The notes under the pieces were generated by a model. The model was not told the DNA's origin. It ran no database searches and was given only the letters and a program-made list of their open reading frames with translations. Made by a program: the position numbers and the translations under genes. From Bryum argenteum (lineage: Eukaryota > Streptophyta > Bryopsida > Bryales > Bryaceae), in the NCBI GenBank assembly GCA_037043015.1, contig CM073330.1, forward strand, positions 13,472,512 to 13,536,511: a stretch of DNA of 64,000 nt. The letters run 5' to 3'. Of the stretch, positions 1 through 16,042 are shown piece by piece. The first letter of the stretch is position 1. Every line of letters begins with the position of its first letter.

Positions 1-3000
1 GAAGAATTGAGCTGCATTCCAACCTCATATGACCAGCTTTTGAAGGATTATGAAGAGCAAGGGATGTCCAAACCAATCCGGTGGAGGGTCTGCACGGGTA
101 GTATTGAAATGCCACATAATGCGCAATTACTAAGTCCCAGTTTTGAAGATCTTTATGAAGGACCACTTACAGTGAAGTGCAACTGTGAAAATGGTGTAAA
201 ACTCTGCCGAAATTGCAAAGAATGTGGAGAAAAATGTCTTATTTGTGGTGCACTTCGAAAAAACATTCTTCCATTTGATTATTTACCACTAGCAAGGGAG
301 TTGGAGCAACTCAGTGGCAATAGTACTCGATGTCATGAGTTTTTGGAGCATTGGAGGAACAGAAGTAAGTGGCGTGGTGTTAATCCTCATAACCCTGTCT
401 CTCAGAGTTGTGAAATCTGGGATGGTTCAAAATTTAAGAAGTACCAAGCATTTTGGGATCCGCAACAAGAATGGGAGGCTCTTGTAAAATGTAGCAACCC
501 AACTTGTAGAGAGGTATTTCGTGCCTTTCCAACTCCGTGTCAAGAATTAGAAAATGGGTGGAATGCAACTACTCAAGAATACACATTTGATTGTTCGGCA
601 TGCTTTTCAACTATTACTTCCAAGAAGACTTTCATACGAGTAAGTACAATAAACCGGACATATGATTTTCTTTTGCATTATTGTTTGATCTCATTTATTA
701 ACTTTCTTTGTGTTATTGATTTGTTAAGGGGGATCCAAGAAATTTTGCATTAGCTGGGCATTGGGATGGGTTCTTGACAGCAACGACAAAGTTCAAAGAC
801 ACTTGGGTAGTGGAGATTGAAGTCTTGAATGGAGGAAAGAATAACAGTCTTGGGCCTATTCCGTTGATCTTCATACCTGCATCTTCAAAGCAAATCATCA
901 AAGATTGTGAAGATCATATTTTGACAGCATTCGTTGAGCCATTGATTCACGATTTGGAAATGATTTTTACAGAGGGTTTTATGGTGAAGTATAATTATCC
1001 ACCCCATTTGATCTCTCCTCATTTGCCAATTTCTGACGATGGAATAGTAAGATTACGAGGCATACTCATGCTATGGACTGGAGATCATCCAGCTCAATGT
1101 AAGATTGGAGCCTTGAAAGACAAAGGCTACAATGCTTGCAGGAGGGACACCATGGTGCAAGGTTTGTACAGAAAGAGAGTAGTGTACTCTGACACAAGAA
1201 GGCAAGCGTGTCATCCACCACCAATGACGTTCAAAGGAAAAGTTTAATATCCGAGGTTAGTCAACTACTGAACTTTTGAGATTATACTTTATTTAGTTAT
1301 TTTCTCCTGCAAGTTGTGTAGGTTCAAATAACTTAGTCTTCATGTATAAATATTATACAATTGATTATCATCATCTAATGTTTTGGAAATTGCAAGGTAC
1401 ATAAATTGGGTATGGTCGATACCAGAGAAATTTGCGTCACTGGTGTTTCAAAATTGTGGCGATTGTATTACCTATATGGGTTTGATTTGTCTTTGGATTT
1501 GGTTTATGACGTGATGCATATATTACCTTTATGCATTTTCAAGAAATATATTTTGAAGCTGAAGGAAGATTGTAATTCCAAAAGTATTCAACTTGAAAAA
1601 GCTTTAGAAGAAGTTACTTGTCACAGACCAAGTGATTTGGGTGCAAGGTGGCCAAGTGGTATCACAACAAGATTTGGATACTGGAAAGCAGAGGAGTTTA
1701 TTCTTTTTATACAATGGTGTTTACCATATGTGTTGGATCGAATGGGGTATGAGAAGACACACGACCTTTGTTTTCTTGGTCTTATCTTGACCGAAGTTTG
1801 TCGATTATTTTTTAATCACACCCGAAGTCATGGATGGACCATTGAATCTATGACCATTGCAAGGGAATACTTAGCCGCATACAGAGTTCGATGGGAAGAA
1901 ACCAACGGGCCAAACGGTTCCATCTTGGAACATGTACAGGTTTGTTTATTATCATTTCTATTGTTCATGTTTCGAAGGGTCTCAAACTCTTGATCTATGA
2001 TTGAAATTTAATACATAATGAAAGATCAATCACTTACTAATCTTGGAGAAAATGTACTAATTTATATTTTGTTTCTTTTTGGTGTAGGAAATGGTGAGTT
2101 GTTCGATGATATATTAAGGCATGGATCACATGACATTTTTTGGTGTTTTCAGCATGAAAGAAAGGTGTCAAGCTATTTGAGTATCAAAACAAACAAAAAA
2201 GAGAATGAATTGACATATGCAGCTTACCATGCAAGAACATCGTATTGTTCTTTATACAAGCAAAAGCACACCGATTTGGACTTACTATTTCCTCCCCAAA
2301 GAGCAATTCATGTCTTGCATATGAATTTGAAAACTTCTGGTAGTAGGCAAGTAATTCAAGGTATGTCTTTTCTGTTTTTTCTAAGTTGAAGTTTCTATTA
2401 GTGCACATGAATTATAGTGTGTATTTTTACATTCTAAAGTATTAGAGAAATTTTATTAAGTTTTTGAATTTTCTTTTATGAGCAGGTTCTAGTTTAAATG
2501 AATGCCCTGTTGATCACGAGAATGGATGTTTTATTACTTCATCAAGAGAGTCTGCAATCGAATTGTGGAAATTGCAAGAGGTTGTGTCCGAATGTCCTTG
2601 CAAACAAATGTTGAGAAGGAAGGGTGTTACTGTTGGATGGAAACATGGAAATAAAAGAGACATGTTGAAGAGTGTAAAAAGCTACTTGATGGGGTATTGG
2701 AAGGAGCAAGGGCTTTTGACAGAAGACACAATTTATGAGTTTAATGAAGAGGTTGAGAAATTATCTTTTCTCATACATGAAGGGAAAAGATACAAGCTAA
2801 ATGACTTGGTAGTCGTTAGGCCTGACGGATTCGAAGAAATTGAAGTACAAGATTTTGGTTATTGGACATGGAAAGGAAAAATAGTCTCAATTTTTATGCA
2901 TGAATTTCTTGGAGTTCATGAGATTTTCTTTACTACTGAATACTTTGAGCAATTGCCGATATCGAAGGCATCGGTGAAGCATTGCATTCCGAATTATCAC

Positions 3001-3006
3001 ATATGA
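1..3006 (+). CDS. Tnp2-like CACTA (En/Spm) transposase, 5' end outside window
   Basis: DNA transposase-like gene, read as exons about 1-639, 729-1241, 1397-1939, 2099-2360 and 2486-3006. Several junctions are canonical: GTAAGTA donor at 640, GTTTGT donor at 1940, GTATGT donor at 2361, GCAG acceptor before 2486. Exon 1 holds a Cys-rich cluster (CNCENG...CRNCKECGEKCLICG) and a second zinc-like group (KCSNPTC...DCSAC). Exon 2 has HWDGF and LMLWTGDHPAQCKIG...ACRRD, which resembles the Tnp2 core block (GDxPA...G...ACxxC). Exon 3 has a VYDVMHILPL block, like the Tnp2 DxMH region. The junction after residue K at 1241 needs a weak GTTTAA donor; without splicing there, a TAA at 1245 ends the frame. 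The reading frame is open at position 1, so the gene starts upstream. Family call is by motif memory; a related plant-specific transposase lineage is possible. Confidence 0.6.
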
Positions 3007-3510
3007 GGATACTCAAGTCAAAACCAAGACAATACTTTGGAAATGACACAAGACCAAATCTAAATGTTGCTTCACAAGTTCATGATTCATCCTATGCCTA
3101 GTAGAAAGGATGTCTTTATAGCTTATGAGTTGTGTGATTTGCGGGTTAGATTCCATTTGCTAAATGAGAATTATAGATCACTATTGCCACCATGGCCTGA
3201 AGTGGGACGGCTATATTGGTTTGAAGAAATTGAAGGCTCTGGAAGGTATGAAGTTGGAGTAGTTAGGAAGATCACGTTGCCAATACATTTGGAGAGGGAC
3301 GAAGTAGATGAAGAGATAAGAGGAGATTCGAATCATCCTTATGTCGGATTTGTTTACTTAAGTATCCTCAAGAGAATTTCTGGGAAGCCTGGCCAATTCA
3401 AAGCATCTATTAAGGCTTCATTGTATTCTTGGAGGTGCTTGGGAAAATACGTTACTTCAAATTACGCGGTGATTAGATCATCAAGAGGCATGGGAAGGTG
3501 TGTAGATTGA
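3007..3510 (+). pseudogene. Decayed C-terminal continuation of the transposase
   Basis: Two stops (TGA at 3004, TAA at 3061) separate the transposase from a 148-residue open frame (3064-3510) with the same composition. A third frame across the gap reads coding-like (RILKSKPRQYFGND...), suggesting frameshifts rather than a real stop. The segment LLPPWPEVGRLYWFEEIEGSGRYEVGVVRKI looks like a natural continuation. I infer a degraded 3' end; a separate small gene is less likely. Confidence 0.4.
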
Positions 3511-6154
3511 AGAGGTGTCTTAAGTTAAAAAGTGAGATGGAGTTTGCCGTGGGGGCTTGTAGTGGAGGGGCGAGCATTAGGTAGCTGCAATTGGCGGATG
3601 GTGAGCAGATCAAGAAGCCTGCACTCACACAGAAGGGGCTACCCACCACCATTCCACCGAACATGCTCCTGAACTTGCATTAAGATGCATGCACGCTCTT
3701 ATAGTTGTAAGTATGTCAAGTGATCGTGAAGGTTATATGTTTTTGTTACTTTTTTGTTGTTGTTCTTTTGTTGTTGTTCTTTCGTTGTTGTTGTTTTTAC
3801 TTGTTAGGTTCCAGATCATCTATATCTGAGCAATGTGCTTACTTTTGGATTTTTCTATTAACGGGTTGGACAGATGAAGGGAAGCACGATACTGCAAAGA
3901 TAGTTACTTGAAAATGATGTGTTGTATATACCGACTTGATTGCTTTTGACATGCGTATAGTAGTGAAAGCTCTCGTTCCCCTCTTCTGGTAAGTAGCCTA
4001 CATGCTTCATATTGGAAAGTCCCTAGTGGGAGTAGCATTTGACTGTTCATTTCATTAGGATGGTTCCTGCTACAATGCATACCGTATTCTTTTTTGATGA
4101 TGCATTCTCTACCCAAGACTTTCTTAGACCATCATAGATATGGAAGTGGCTATTTGGTCATTTTGAGATGAGAAGGTTGTGGATACTACTAAACATGTTT
4201 ATAGCAGATGCGAAAGGTACAAAAGCTGCTCCACATGTCTAAGACTCCAAGTAGGTTCGAAGCTCAACTCAGATGGGAGGACTCAGGTAACTACCCCCTC
4301 ACTTTCAAAGCTCGTGTGATTCTTTCAATAATACGCAAAAGTGAACTCCATGTGTTCCTTGCAGGGAGTACTTGAGGGATCTCGAAAGGAGGGTGGATGA
4401 AATTTGGCCTTCAGTTGTAGCTGAATTATTGAACAAAATTCAAAATGGGTTGGTGGTCAGGAAGGCACTATAATTGTGAACTTGACTGCTGATGACCGAA
4501 CTAATTTCCCTTCAATATTTGTGTGGAGGTTTCCCTACATGATAATTCCCTGCGAGAACTAAGCTTCAATTTCCTGTTATCACTTAAAGTTGTGGGAAAT
4601 AATAGCATCTTCCCTACAATAAAAACAATCCATTTCCCCCAAACATTGAATCTTTGAATATATCCCCACAAGGAAACATTCCATCGTAGGGAATAAATAC
4701 AAACTAGGAATACACATAGGGAAAACATAATAAATCTCCAAAACATGCACAGGGAAAATGAAAAAAGCTCCTTGTGACGGTTCTCACCTTCTCCGGTGTT
4801 GAAGCAACAACTTTACTTCGATCTATGGCTGTAAAGTGAATGTCAAGTATGTCACATGTGCAGACGTTGTAATTTGACAAGTCATTGATACAAATCCACC
4901 GGTGTGAAAGTTTCAAGTCGATTGCTGTTTGGCCGGAGTGGCGATCATGAATTTTGAGGAAGTGAAGTTTTGTTTTTCGGCACTGAGCTTGAATAGAAAT
5001 TTGGGGCATTATGTTGTGATGCGCTCGGTTCGAGGTTAATATATATCTCCATGATTTTAACGAAAATTCACTTCTTCTCTCATGGGGTTACTTCGATAAT
5101 ACGAATTTTTGTTATGTACCCTTCTTCGTTGATGATTTTACTCCAAAAATGATTCAGGTTATTTTTAAGTTACTATGGTCAAAGTTGTTTTATTACTCCT
5201 AATTAGAGTTATTTTCGAACTACATAGAGTTTTGGGTTGTACTAAACTGTGTATGGAGCAGTTTGGAAGCTTTTTCAACAATTTGTTACTTAAACCTCTG
5301 ATTGGCTTTAAAATATATATCTCATACTTATCTCAAAAAGTCAATTACAAACAAATGGTATAAATCAAGAATTCAAAGTTAAAGTTTATTCACTTTGAGT
5401 CATTAAAAATTTTAATCAAACATATATGGCCTATTCCCTTAGTATGCCAACAACCGCAAGTAGTAACAAGAGTTGAAGAATACCTACTGTATAAGAGAAA
5501 ATCATGTTGCTCTGATATCTCTACTTGTAAAGTAAATATATTGCTCCCCTACTAGAGACAGAGTAAAAGCCATGGACGAAGGGCTTTTTATTCAAACAAA
5601 ACAATCATGGTGGGCTCGACCTCGAAAAGTGAAAGAGAAATTATAGGATATCCAGAGATGGTAATGTACTCTAGGAGGGTGGCATTCAGAAGTTACTTAT
5701 CAAGCATATGCTCTTCCACGTCGTTGCTAACAAAAATAAGTTGCACAGGGTTTACGCGATCATCTAAAATCTGGCCACCATGACGATAACAAAATGGAAA
5801 TTCAACAATATAAAGCCCATCCCTTGCATGCTTCCATGCCAATTCATTCACTACCTCAGCTTTCTACTAGGTTTTCTAACTTATGGGGCCATTTTATAGC
5901 CAAATCCTCTCTTGTGATTGGTCCAATTCTTGAAATTGGCCTGAAGGGCTTTACATGGGGATTCGAGGTCAATCTTCTGAATTATATTATAATGAGTGGG
6001 GAACAAGTTATGACTCAGCCCATGCTCCAAAAATTGGGAGATACAAGATTTGAAGGCCAATTCATGGCCTAGAGGCCCTTTCTTGATTTCAGTTAAAGAT
6101 TATTATTTCAATAAAATACTTTAAAGTAAACAGATCAAAAGCATGGAATATAGC
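3511..6154. other. Spacer with no gene recognised
   Basis: AT-rich DNA with only short open frames and no family motifs. Around 3720-3810 there are (TTGTTGTTC)n-like runs. Between about 5870 and 6090 there are phrases such as GGGCTTTACATGGGGATTC that resemble the ends of the Tourist-like element described at 16043-16279, so parts are probably eroded transposon DNA. Confidence 0.4.
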
Positions 6155-6353
6155 TAATAATACAAATTGGCTCCATGGCCTTGTTTTTCCTTCTATAAAT
6201 CAATCCTAAGAGCTTTACACATGGGGATATTTGCTCCCACTTTATCAATTGTTTGATGTGTTCTCTAAGTGGCCCATGGAGCCAATTTGGCTCAAAATGT
6301 GAATGAATTGGTTTGGAGATTTGTTGGCCTTGAATCCCCATGTAAAGCGTCCC
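6155..6353. mobile_element. Relic of the Tourist-like MITE family (right part)
   Basis: The stretch from CTCCATGGCCTTGTTTTTCC to CCCCATGTAAAGCGTCCC matches most of the element at 16043-16279, including the 3' terminal repeat TGTAAAGCGTCCC followed by TAA. The matching 5' terminal repeat is not seen at the expected place, so this is a 5'-truncated or diverged copy. Confidence 0.6.
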
Positions 6354-8242
6354 TAAGCTCTGCTTTTTTAAATTGAAGTTTCTTCACCTCCAGCCTGAAT
6401 CATGTGTCCATATTTTTGTTTATTCTCACTCACTTTTACTAATATTAATGAATAGAGCTTATGTTGATCAAGGAAGTGAGAGGTTTAAGTTGACACATCT
6501 TTATAACAAAGTTATAGTAATCATACGTATTTTAAGAAGAATCAGGATTTTTGTATATTAAGTAAACATTTTCAAAGAAGATAATATACAAGTTGCAACT
6601 CTAAGGAACTTTGACTCGACATTCATGACATTATTAATATTGAATTGGAATCCTACTAGTTTCTTCTTAGATAACATAATATTATAATTAATATCATTTT
6701 TTTACATATTTGGATGTGGTTATTGTAATAAGGGGTTTCAGAAGAAGTGGATGGGATTTTAAGAAAGGTCATAATAAAAGCTCATTAACATTCTATATCA
6801 AAATGTGGGGAAACTATTGAAAGTCAATATTTTACCCCTATAGCTCCTTGGTGTTTTGGGAGCTTGAAACCTCAAATTAAACTGCAAATTCCTACCTCTA
6901 TGCACTTCCAAGGTGTGTATCAATTTTTTTCTTTTTCTTTAACTTCTGGCTGTAAGATCTTGTGTCTAATCCTATTTTACGTTATTGTTCCAAAAATTGA
7001 CAGTTGGATGTTTACCATTGAGAGATCATAACATCCAAAGTTTGTCTCTCAAGTTATTCTAGGCATTGTGAAGATGGTTTTAAAATTTCTCGAGGCTGCC
7101 CGTGTAAATTTGGTAGACTTTTTTACTTAGGTCAGTGGAACTTAAGTAGTGATTTAGTAACTAACAAAATTTCAAGAAGAATTTTTATAAAAATTACTTT
7201 TTAACCTACCCCATCTCAGCTAGCAATCCAAGAAATATCCTAGAAGACTCAAAAATTGAAATTTAACTTTGCAGATTCTACCAGATATGCTTATATAGTA
7301 AAAATAGAGCTTATAGAGCACCAAGTAAAAATCTTAAGCAAAAATATCACTTTTAACCCCTTCATTGAATTTAATGGGGCCAGTCATTAGTGTGTTGGGG
7401 ATGCTCTTATAAGTTAAGTTGCCTTCTCAAATGTACAAAAGTCATTATGTAAATTTATATGTATTTTGTAACATGTATACATATTTAATCCCCATAAATT
7501 AAATCCTCAATCCCCATAAATTTAATCCTCAATCCCCATAAATTAAATCCTCAATCCCCATAAATTAAATCTTTAAAAGGCCATAATAGATATATCATTG
7601 TAAAAACTACCTATCACAGGGTAACTCTCAAATGAGGCACAATAATTGAGTTTGAAAAACTCTGGTCGAGAAGATGAAAATTTAAAGAATTTGAAAGTAG
7701 ATAAAAGTAAATAGACAACTCCAAACGAGACCAAAAGATTTACAAATTTAAAAATACGATATACTAATGAGATAGAAAGTAGAAAAAGGAGAGTAGCAAG
7801 AGAGGACAAGAATGGGTACGAAGACGAGGGTGAGAAGAAGAGAGGAGATTGTGAAAAGGGTAAAGTAAATATAGGTAAAGCAAGTTAGCAACGCCAAAAG
7901 GACATGCTAGGAAGTACTAGAGCTACTTATTACCAAGTAAATTCACAACATGCCTACATTTAAGATCAAAGAGACCAATGCCAATCAATTGCAGAGAAAG
8001 AATTATTTGCAAGCTTCTCCTAAATATATTTCTACAAACAATCCACATGAATTTGATAACACAATCTCATCTTCTTGTCTATACATAGCAATACAAGTTC
8101 AGAGACTATCTTACAATGTGAAAACTATCGGTTCAATGTAAAAATCAAAACAAAATCCAGTGAAAATAAGAGTTTATCAAGAATGTTTAGTTTTCTAAAC
8201 TTTGTAAATTATCATATTTACATCGTGTTCAATGAAGTGCTA
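6354..8242. other. Spacer with no gene recognised
   Basis: AT-rich, with no convincing coding frame. The only structured part is the short tandem repeat at 7489-7571. Confidence 0.4.
7489..7571. repeat. 24-bp minisatellite, about 3.5 copies
   Basis: The unit CCCATAAATTAAATCCTCAAT recurs head to tail with single-base differences. It lies in spacer DNA. Confidence 0.85.
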
Positions 8243-8354
8243 CACTAAATAGGGAGATTAGAGTTAGATGAAGATTAGTGTTGGATTCAATAGTTATTCT
8301 AAACACTAAATATCAACTGAACTTACAAATAGTGTTAGATTAGGATTTTCTGAA

Positions 8355-8741
8355 CAAGGCACCACAAGCCTTGGCTTGGTGGTTAGGGCTCAAGGCCCCC
8401 AATGACGAGGTCATGCGTTGTATGCTGGCGGGGTGCTCATCAACATAGTCCACCCAACTATGGTGTGGACTTCTTGGACCTTGTTGTATGGGTACCTCAA
8501 AGCTCATTGGGGGGATTACATGTCAGGTATCTCTAAGGCACTAGTGGCTAGGTAGGAACTAGCATAGTGTTAACTCCGAGAGGAATTAGTAGTCCAGCCA
8601 TTGGTGTGATGTAGTAGTCCAGCCATTGGTGTGATGTAGTAGTCCAGCCATTGGTGTGATGTAGTAGTTCAGCCATTGGTGAGATGACCTCCAGGCATAC
8701 ATTCAAAGATAAGTTGAATAGGTTGGAGTTTCTCTTCTTCT
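8355..8741 (+). mobile_element. SINE-like retroposon with target-site duplication
   Basis: The head CTTGGCTTGGTGGTTAGGGC resembles a tRNA box A, and GAGGTCATGCGTTGTATGC a worn box B, as in tRNA-derived plant SINEs. The body matches the retroposon at 24963-25210, and the tail is CTCTTCTTC-like. It is flanked by AGGATTTTCTGAA (8342-8354) and AGGGTTTTCTGAA (8742-8754), a near-perfect 13-bp target duplication. It sits inside the CACTA-ended element. Confidence 0.7.
8588..8687. repeat. 25-bp tandem expansion inside the SINE
   Basis: Four head-to-tail copies of AGTAGTCCAGCCATTGGTG plus GATGT; the last copy has drifted. Other copies of the SINE have one copy of this unit, so the expansion is local to this insertion. 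Confidence 0.85.
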
Positions 8742-9540
8742 AGGGTTTTCTGAAGGTTTTGAGCGCTGCCTTCACCTCCAGCTTGCTGATTCTCTGCAAC
8801 GCTTGAATCTGCCAACCAGAAGTGAAATCCTTATGTGCTTCTGCATGATTCATATGATCACAAAGAACCACAATGTTGTAGAAAGCCCTTGATGAGAGAT
8901 CTGAACGTAACTTACTGCTCTTGCTCTTGTTATCACATTTTTCAAAACCCTAAAACCTATAATTTGGAGTCATTGAGCTTCCCTTGGAAGCAGCTTGCGC
9001 CTTACATGGGGCTCTTGAGGTTACAGAGGTCTAGTTTTCTTTCAAGGTCCAGTCTCGAAGCAGAGGTTCAATTTTATATCTTCCACCAAATTTTTGAAAC
9101 AATGATCCTCGGATCCTGCACCGTTCTTCTTGTTGACTGTAAATATTTCCTGCAGTTGTTTGATACTGGTGTTATGTAATGTCGGTTTTCATATCTTTTC
9201 TGTGTGTTGTTTCAATGGACAGTACATGAATCTGTCGACAAGATTTCTTGCTGCGGATGATTGATTATTTCATTGCTGATATTTTCAATCTGATTGCCGT
9301 AGTACCAACTTTTTAACATATTGTATTTCTTGTGAGGTTCTCATGTTTTTCCTCCAATTTTTCATTTGAATGTCTACAAGAAAATTCATCTAACACTAAA
9401 TACGCTTATGTGAATTCTCAAAGTTACAAATTTGTACAAATAATGTTAGAGTTGACATTTAATGTTCTAACACTATGGAGACAATCAACGATTAGCATTT
9501 CCGTCCGCTATAACTGTTTCCAACACTAATCTACCTTATT

Positions 9541-12408
<2,868 letters not shown>

Positions 12409-12474
12409 CTCTCACTCTTGGCCGCTTTTCCAACTTACTAAGAAAACTGTCAGGCTCCTGTTGCTTGATCTCGC

Positions 12475-12481
12475 TTATATA
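12475..12481 (-). promoter_or_regulatory. Likely TATA box of CKX
   Basis: TATATAA on the minus strand, 67 bp upstream of the chosen ATG (12408). This spacing would give a short leader, typical for a plant TATA promoter. Confidence 0.55.
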
Positions 12482-12499
12482 GCCCGGTCAGTACCAATC

Positions 12500-13596
12500 A
12501 TGGATGCCCCAAGTCAACAACAAGGCAGTGATCGAACGCAAACTTACTTACAAAAACATTCGACGGAAGCTAGTTAGTTAGCTATCGAATCTAAGGGTAC
12601 TGTGAAAACTTCAGACATACACATTGGCGACTCAGATGAAAACTTTGGAGTGAGTCAGGAAAAGCTTGGCCTCCCATTGGTTATCCCCTAAAGTCCCAAG
12701 GCCTCGAAACTGCCAAAGCCCTCAAAATCACCCTTTTTCAATGCAAGATGAAAAAAAATCACTTTTGACATTATTTTAAGTATATTTCCGTAAGACCTTA
12801 TACCTAACTTGTTTATGTATGTGTGCACCAACTCTTACCTTCAAATTCCTCACCAATTGTTAAGATCGTAACATTCAAAGTTGAAACAAAAAAGAAAAAT
12901 CCCTTGTTGCAAAACTTTGACAGTGAATATCTCCTACACAGGTAAGTGGTAAGTTAGTTACTTATCGTGAATGAACACATTGTATGTGAATGAACGAGTC
13001 ATTCATTTGCTCAGAAGGCAAGTTAGCACAAATGGATGCGTTGTGTAAGAAGTCAAAATTGTAGCATTCTCTTACATTGAACAAAATAATCACTACATTC
13101 TAGACAGTTGTTACTATTTCCTAGCTAAGTACAGATTTGTTTTATTCCTTAACACAAGAAAACCACTCCTTGAAAGAGTGAGCACTCTCAATAATGCATT
13201 TCCTCATTCAAACATCTATGCATACTTAAATTTATTTCTTATTGTTCTTACGCAACTCTTCTTAATATCTTTATATTTTGTTGTTGCTCTTACGCAACTC
13301 TTCTTACGTCTAATATTTGTTGAGCACCATAATGGTTTATTCATATTATATTATTATTTATGGTGGGTTGCTACAGAGTGGTGTCGAAGTTGAATGTCGG
13401 AAGAGGCGACTGAGTAAGTTAGCTATCGAATCTAAGATTGTAGAAATCAAGGGGGTCTGCAATGCAGATCTGTGCTGTCACTCATGATCAGGAGGATGTC
13501 TTTTTAGAACTTAACTCCAGGGAGGGCCGGGGGAGGCCATGGTAGTTGCTGTTGTTGACATTAATTGATCATGGATGGATGGATGCAGGGACCGTT
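12500..13596. other. CKX upstream spacer
   Basis: No gene recognised. Around 13225-13320 a short direct repeat (GTTCTTACGCAACTCTTCTTA / GCTCTTACGCAACTCTTCTTA) is visible. Confidence 0.4.
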
Positions 13597-13599
13597 TTG

Positions 13600-13650
13600 T
13601 TGCTGCTACTGCTGCTGTTACTGCTGCTGTTGCTCCTGCTGCTGCTTTTG
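13600..13650. repeat. CTG trinucleotide tract
   Basis: Imperfect (CTG)n run, followed to about 13740 by CTGTCTGT and GTGCAGT repeats. It creates a spurious poly-Leu frame. Confidence 0.85.
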
Positions 13651-13911
13651 AAAGGAAAGGAAAGATATGCATACTGTCGAAGTCTGTCTGTCGATGATCT
13701 GTCTGTGCTGTCTGTGCAGTGTTGTGCAGTGCAGTGCAGCATTGCAGCTGTTCTGTGTGTTGTTGTTAACTTAACTACCATATATGCCGCCCTCGTATTT
13801 GATCCCCGTATCTCCATCGCCTTCATCCCCGTCTCTTTCCATCTCTGTGTGACCACCGCCCCCCCTACGCTAGCCCAGCTAGCTATCACTCGTCCTTTTC
13901 TCTGTCTAAAT

Positions 13912-14120
13912 CCATACCCACACTAATTCACTCATCAATTGTATTACTAGTCCACTGTGAAGTAGCTCGTACCCAATCCATACCCACACTAATTCACTTA
14001 TCAATTGTATGAGTACTTAGAGCTCTGTATACTTTCTTCTGATCATATTTTACTGTATAATCCATACTAATTCACTCGTTCATCGTATTAGTACTTTTGT
14101 GCAAACTTCTGATCATATTA
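13912..14120. repeat. Diverged tandem repeat interrupted by a MITE
   Basis: About three copies of a roughly 70-85 bp unit (AATCCATACCCACACTAATTC ... ATTGTATTAGTACTT in shortened form). Similar phrases resume after the MITE at 14500-14560 and near 14700, so the MITE inserted into an existing array. Confidence 0.6.
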
Positions 14121-14485
14121 GAGAAATCCGCTAAGTACGACGGACTAGGGACCAAAACACCCACTTTCGGTCGGACTCGAGACCAGATGTTGACCTGAGC
14201 ACCAAATTTTATACTCTAAGATCGAACTCGGGACTAAACTCAAAAAAGCATGATTTTGATGGTTTTCTGAGTTTGGTGCCTGGCAGTTCGCAACGTGATG
14301 GATTGCGCGGAAGACCGAAGGAGTAAGATTGTTGTTCATCTGTGTGTGAAGATCTCTAGTTTTATTACATTTGGTCCCCATTTTGGTGCATTTGGTCCCA
14401 AGTCCGTTGTACTTAGAGGATAACTGAAAACAAGGCACAAAATGGCGGACTGAGGACCAAATGGGGACTACTTAGCGGATTTCTC
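14121..14485. mobile_element. 365-bp MITE, 17-bp perfect terminal inverted repeats, TA target site
   Basis: The ends are GAGAAATCCGCTAAGTA and TACTTAGCGGATTTCTC, flanked on both sides by TA (14119-14120 and 14486-14487), as for Tc1/mariner-type MITEs. Subterminal GGACCAAATG/TTTGGTCC motifs recur inside. It has no coding capacity. Confidence 0.85.
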
Positions 14486-14487
14486 TA

Positions 14488-16039
14488 TTAGCTCGTACTT
14501 TTATTGTATAATCCATGCACACCCACATTCATTCATTCATCATTCGTATTAATATATTGTATTATACAATCAATGAATGAATTAGTTTGGGTCGGCATAG
14601 TCTATCACAATATTAACGGGTGTAGTTACTTTAGTACTAGACTAAGGCGTTGCCACATCCAAATAAATATTACAATATGGGTATTACTGTGGTCCCTGAC
14701 TGTATAATCCATACTAACACACCTACACTAATTCAAGTACTGTTTGAGTATACTTCTAGAGTGATGTTGCTTGCTGCAGTTACTTTAGTACTAGACGTCC
14801 TCCACGAGGTGATTATTTCCAAAATATTTTGGAAATACGTACATTGGGGAGGGGGAGGGGGGTTTAGTAGTAAGAGTATTAACGTGCTGGCTTTCCAGTA
14901 TTTGTTACAAGTATAACCTCTTTTCTGACTCACACGGTGTCCTCTAACAACAACCTTTCATTAATAACTAGCGAATCATTTAAACTTTAATTTTAGGATA
15001 TGACACGTGGTCCTATTGCTGGTGATACTTAATGAATGATCTGATCTGTTTTTTTTGAAAAAAATTTAAAAAATGATTTTGTGGGGGGTTGGGTGGGTTG
15101 CTTGCTTACTTAGGGGAGACTTAGTGTTGACTGGGGGTTGATTTTTGGCGTGTTAGGAGGAGGCCGGGGGGGTTGTGTTCGAATTATGATGGTTTCTTGC
15201 CCGGGGTTTAGGGAGAGGTTTCGTGCGCATTCATGTGTAAGCAGACCCGCACCTCATCTGCAATTGAGTTACGTACCATATAACTTGATTTACACATGTT
15301 GGAGATCTAGCCGATCGGTGTCACATGCCAAATGAATGTCGCATTGGAGTGTTCGGCCCCTCGTTTGATCGATCGACGACTACTTGTCGTACTCACAACC
15401 CAAAAAAAAAAAAAAAAAGATTGTAGAACGTCTTGAATGTGTTTTAACCCCCAAGGTGGTATGTATGCAAAGCTTTTCTACAATGACCCCGATTGATTTT
15501 GAAAAGTGTCTATGCATCCCTTGTTTATGAGGGGGCCAATATTACGTAGCAGTGGTTGGTGTGGACGACTTAGAAAGCGAAATGTTTTTCTTTTTTTGCA
15601 AAATTAAGTAGTATCAGCTCCGGGATCCATTCAGAAACTGAAGTACCTGCCTTGTGATTGACAATAGCGACCCCATTAATCAGGCCGTGCCAACTTGGGT
15701 TAGACACGGATGGCCGAACTTATCTAACCACAAGTTCATGTCATGGGGAAAACAAACAAGGACACATGGAGCACGTCGAAAACGAAACAAAACAGGAAAT
15801 TGACAAAGAAGATACTTACATGATACTCTATAGCGAAACTTGAGGACCTAAATCCTCCAAGAAAAATGGTTTTAGGGGTGGAGATGAATGTCGAATGTTG
15901 TACTCGAAGGGCCTGTTTACACTGCACCTTGAATCTATGTGATACATGTTTCGAGCAAGTACTCTTGTGTTAAAAAATAGGCTCTTTTTGAGCTTTAAAA
16001 CATTGTATTCCTTACCCATAGGCCTAGCGAGTGTATGAA
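14488..16039. other. Spacer with no gene recognised
   Basis: Contains G-rich (14845-14861) and poly-A (about 15401-15418) tracts. No coding frame has family features. Confidence 0.4.
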
Positions 16040-16042
16040 TAA

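Noticed and set aside
8835..9179. 114-residue open frame inside the CACTA-ended element
   Set aside because: No transposase or other motif, and composition like the surrounding non-coding DNA.
13546..13926. 126-residue frame with a poly-Leu stretch
   Set aside because: It is produced by the CTG repeat tract and has no start context or motif; the opposite strand is equally open.
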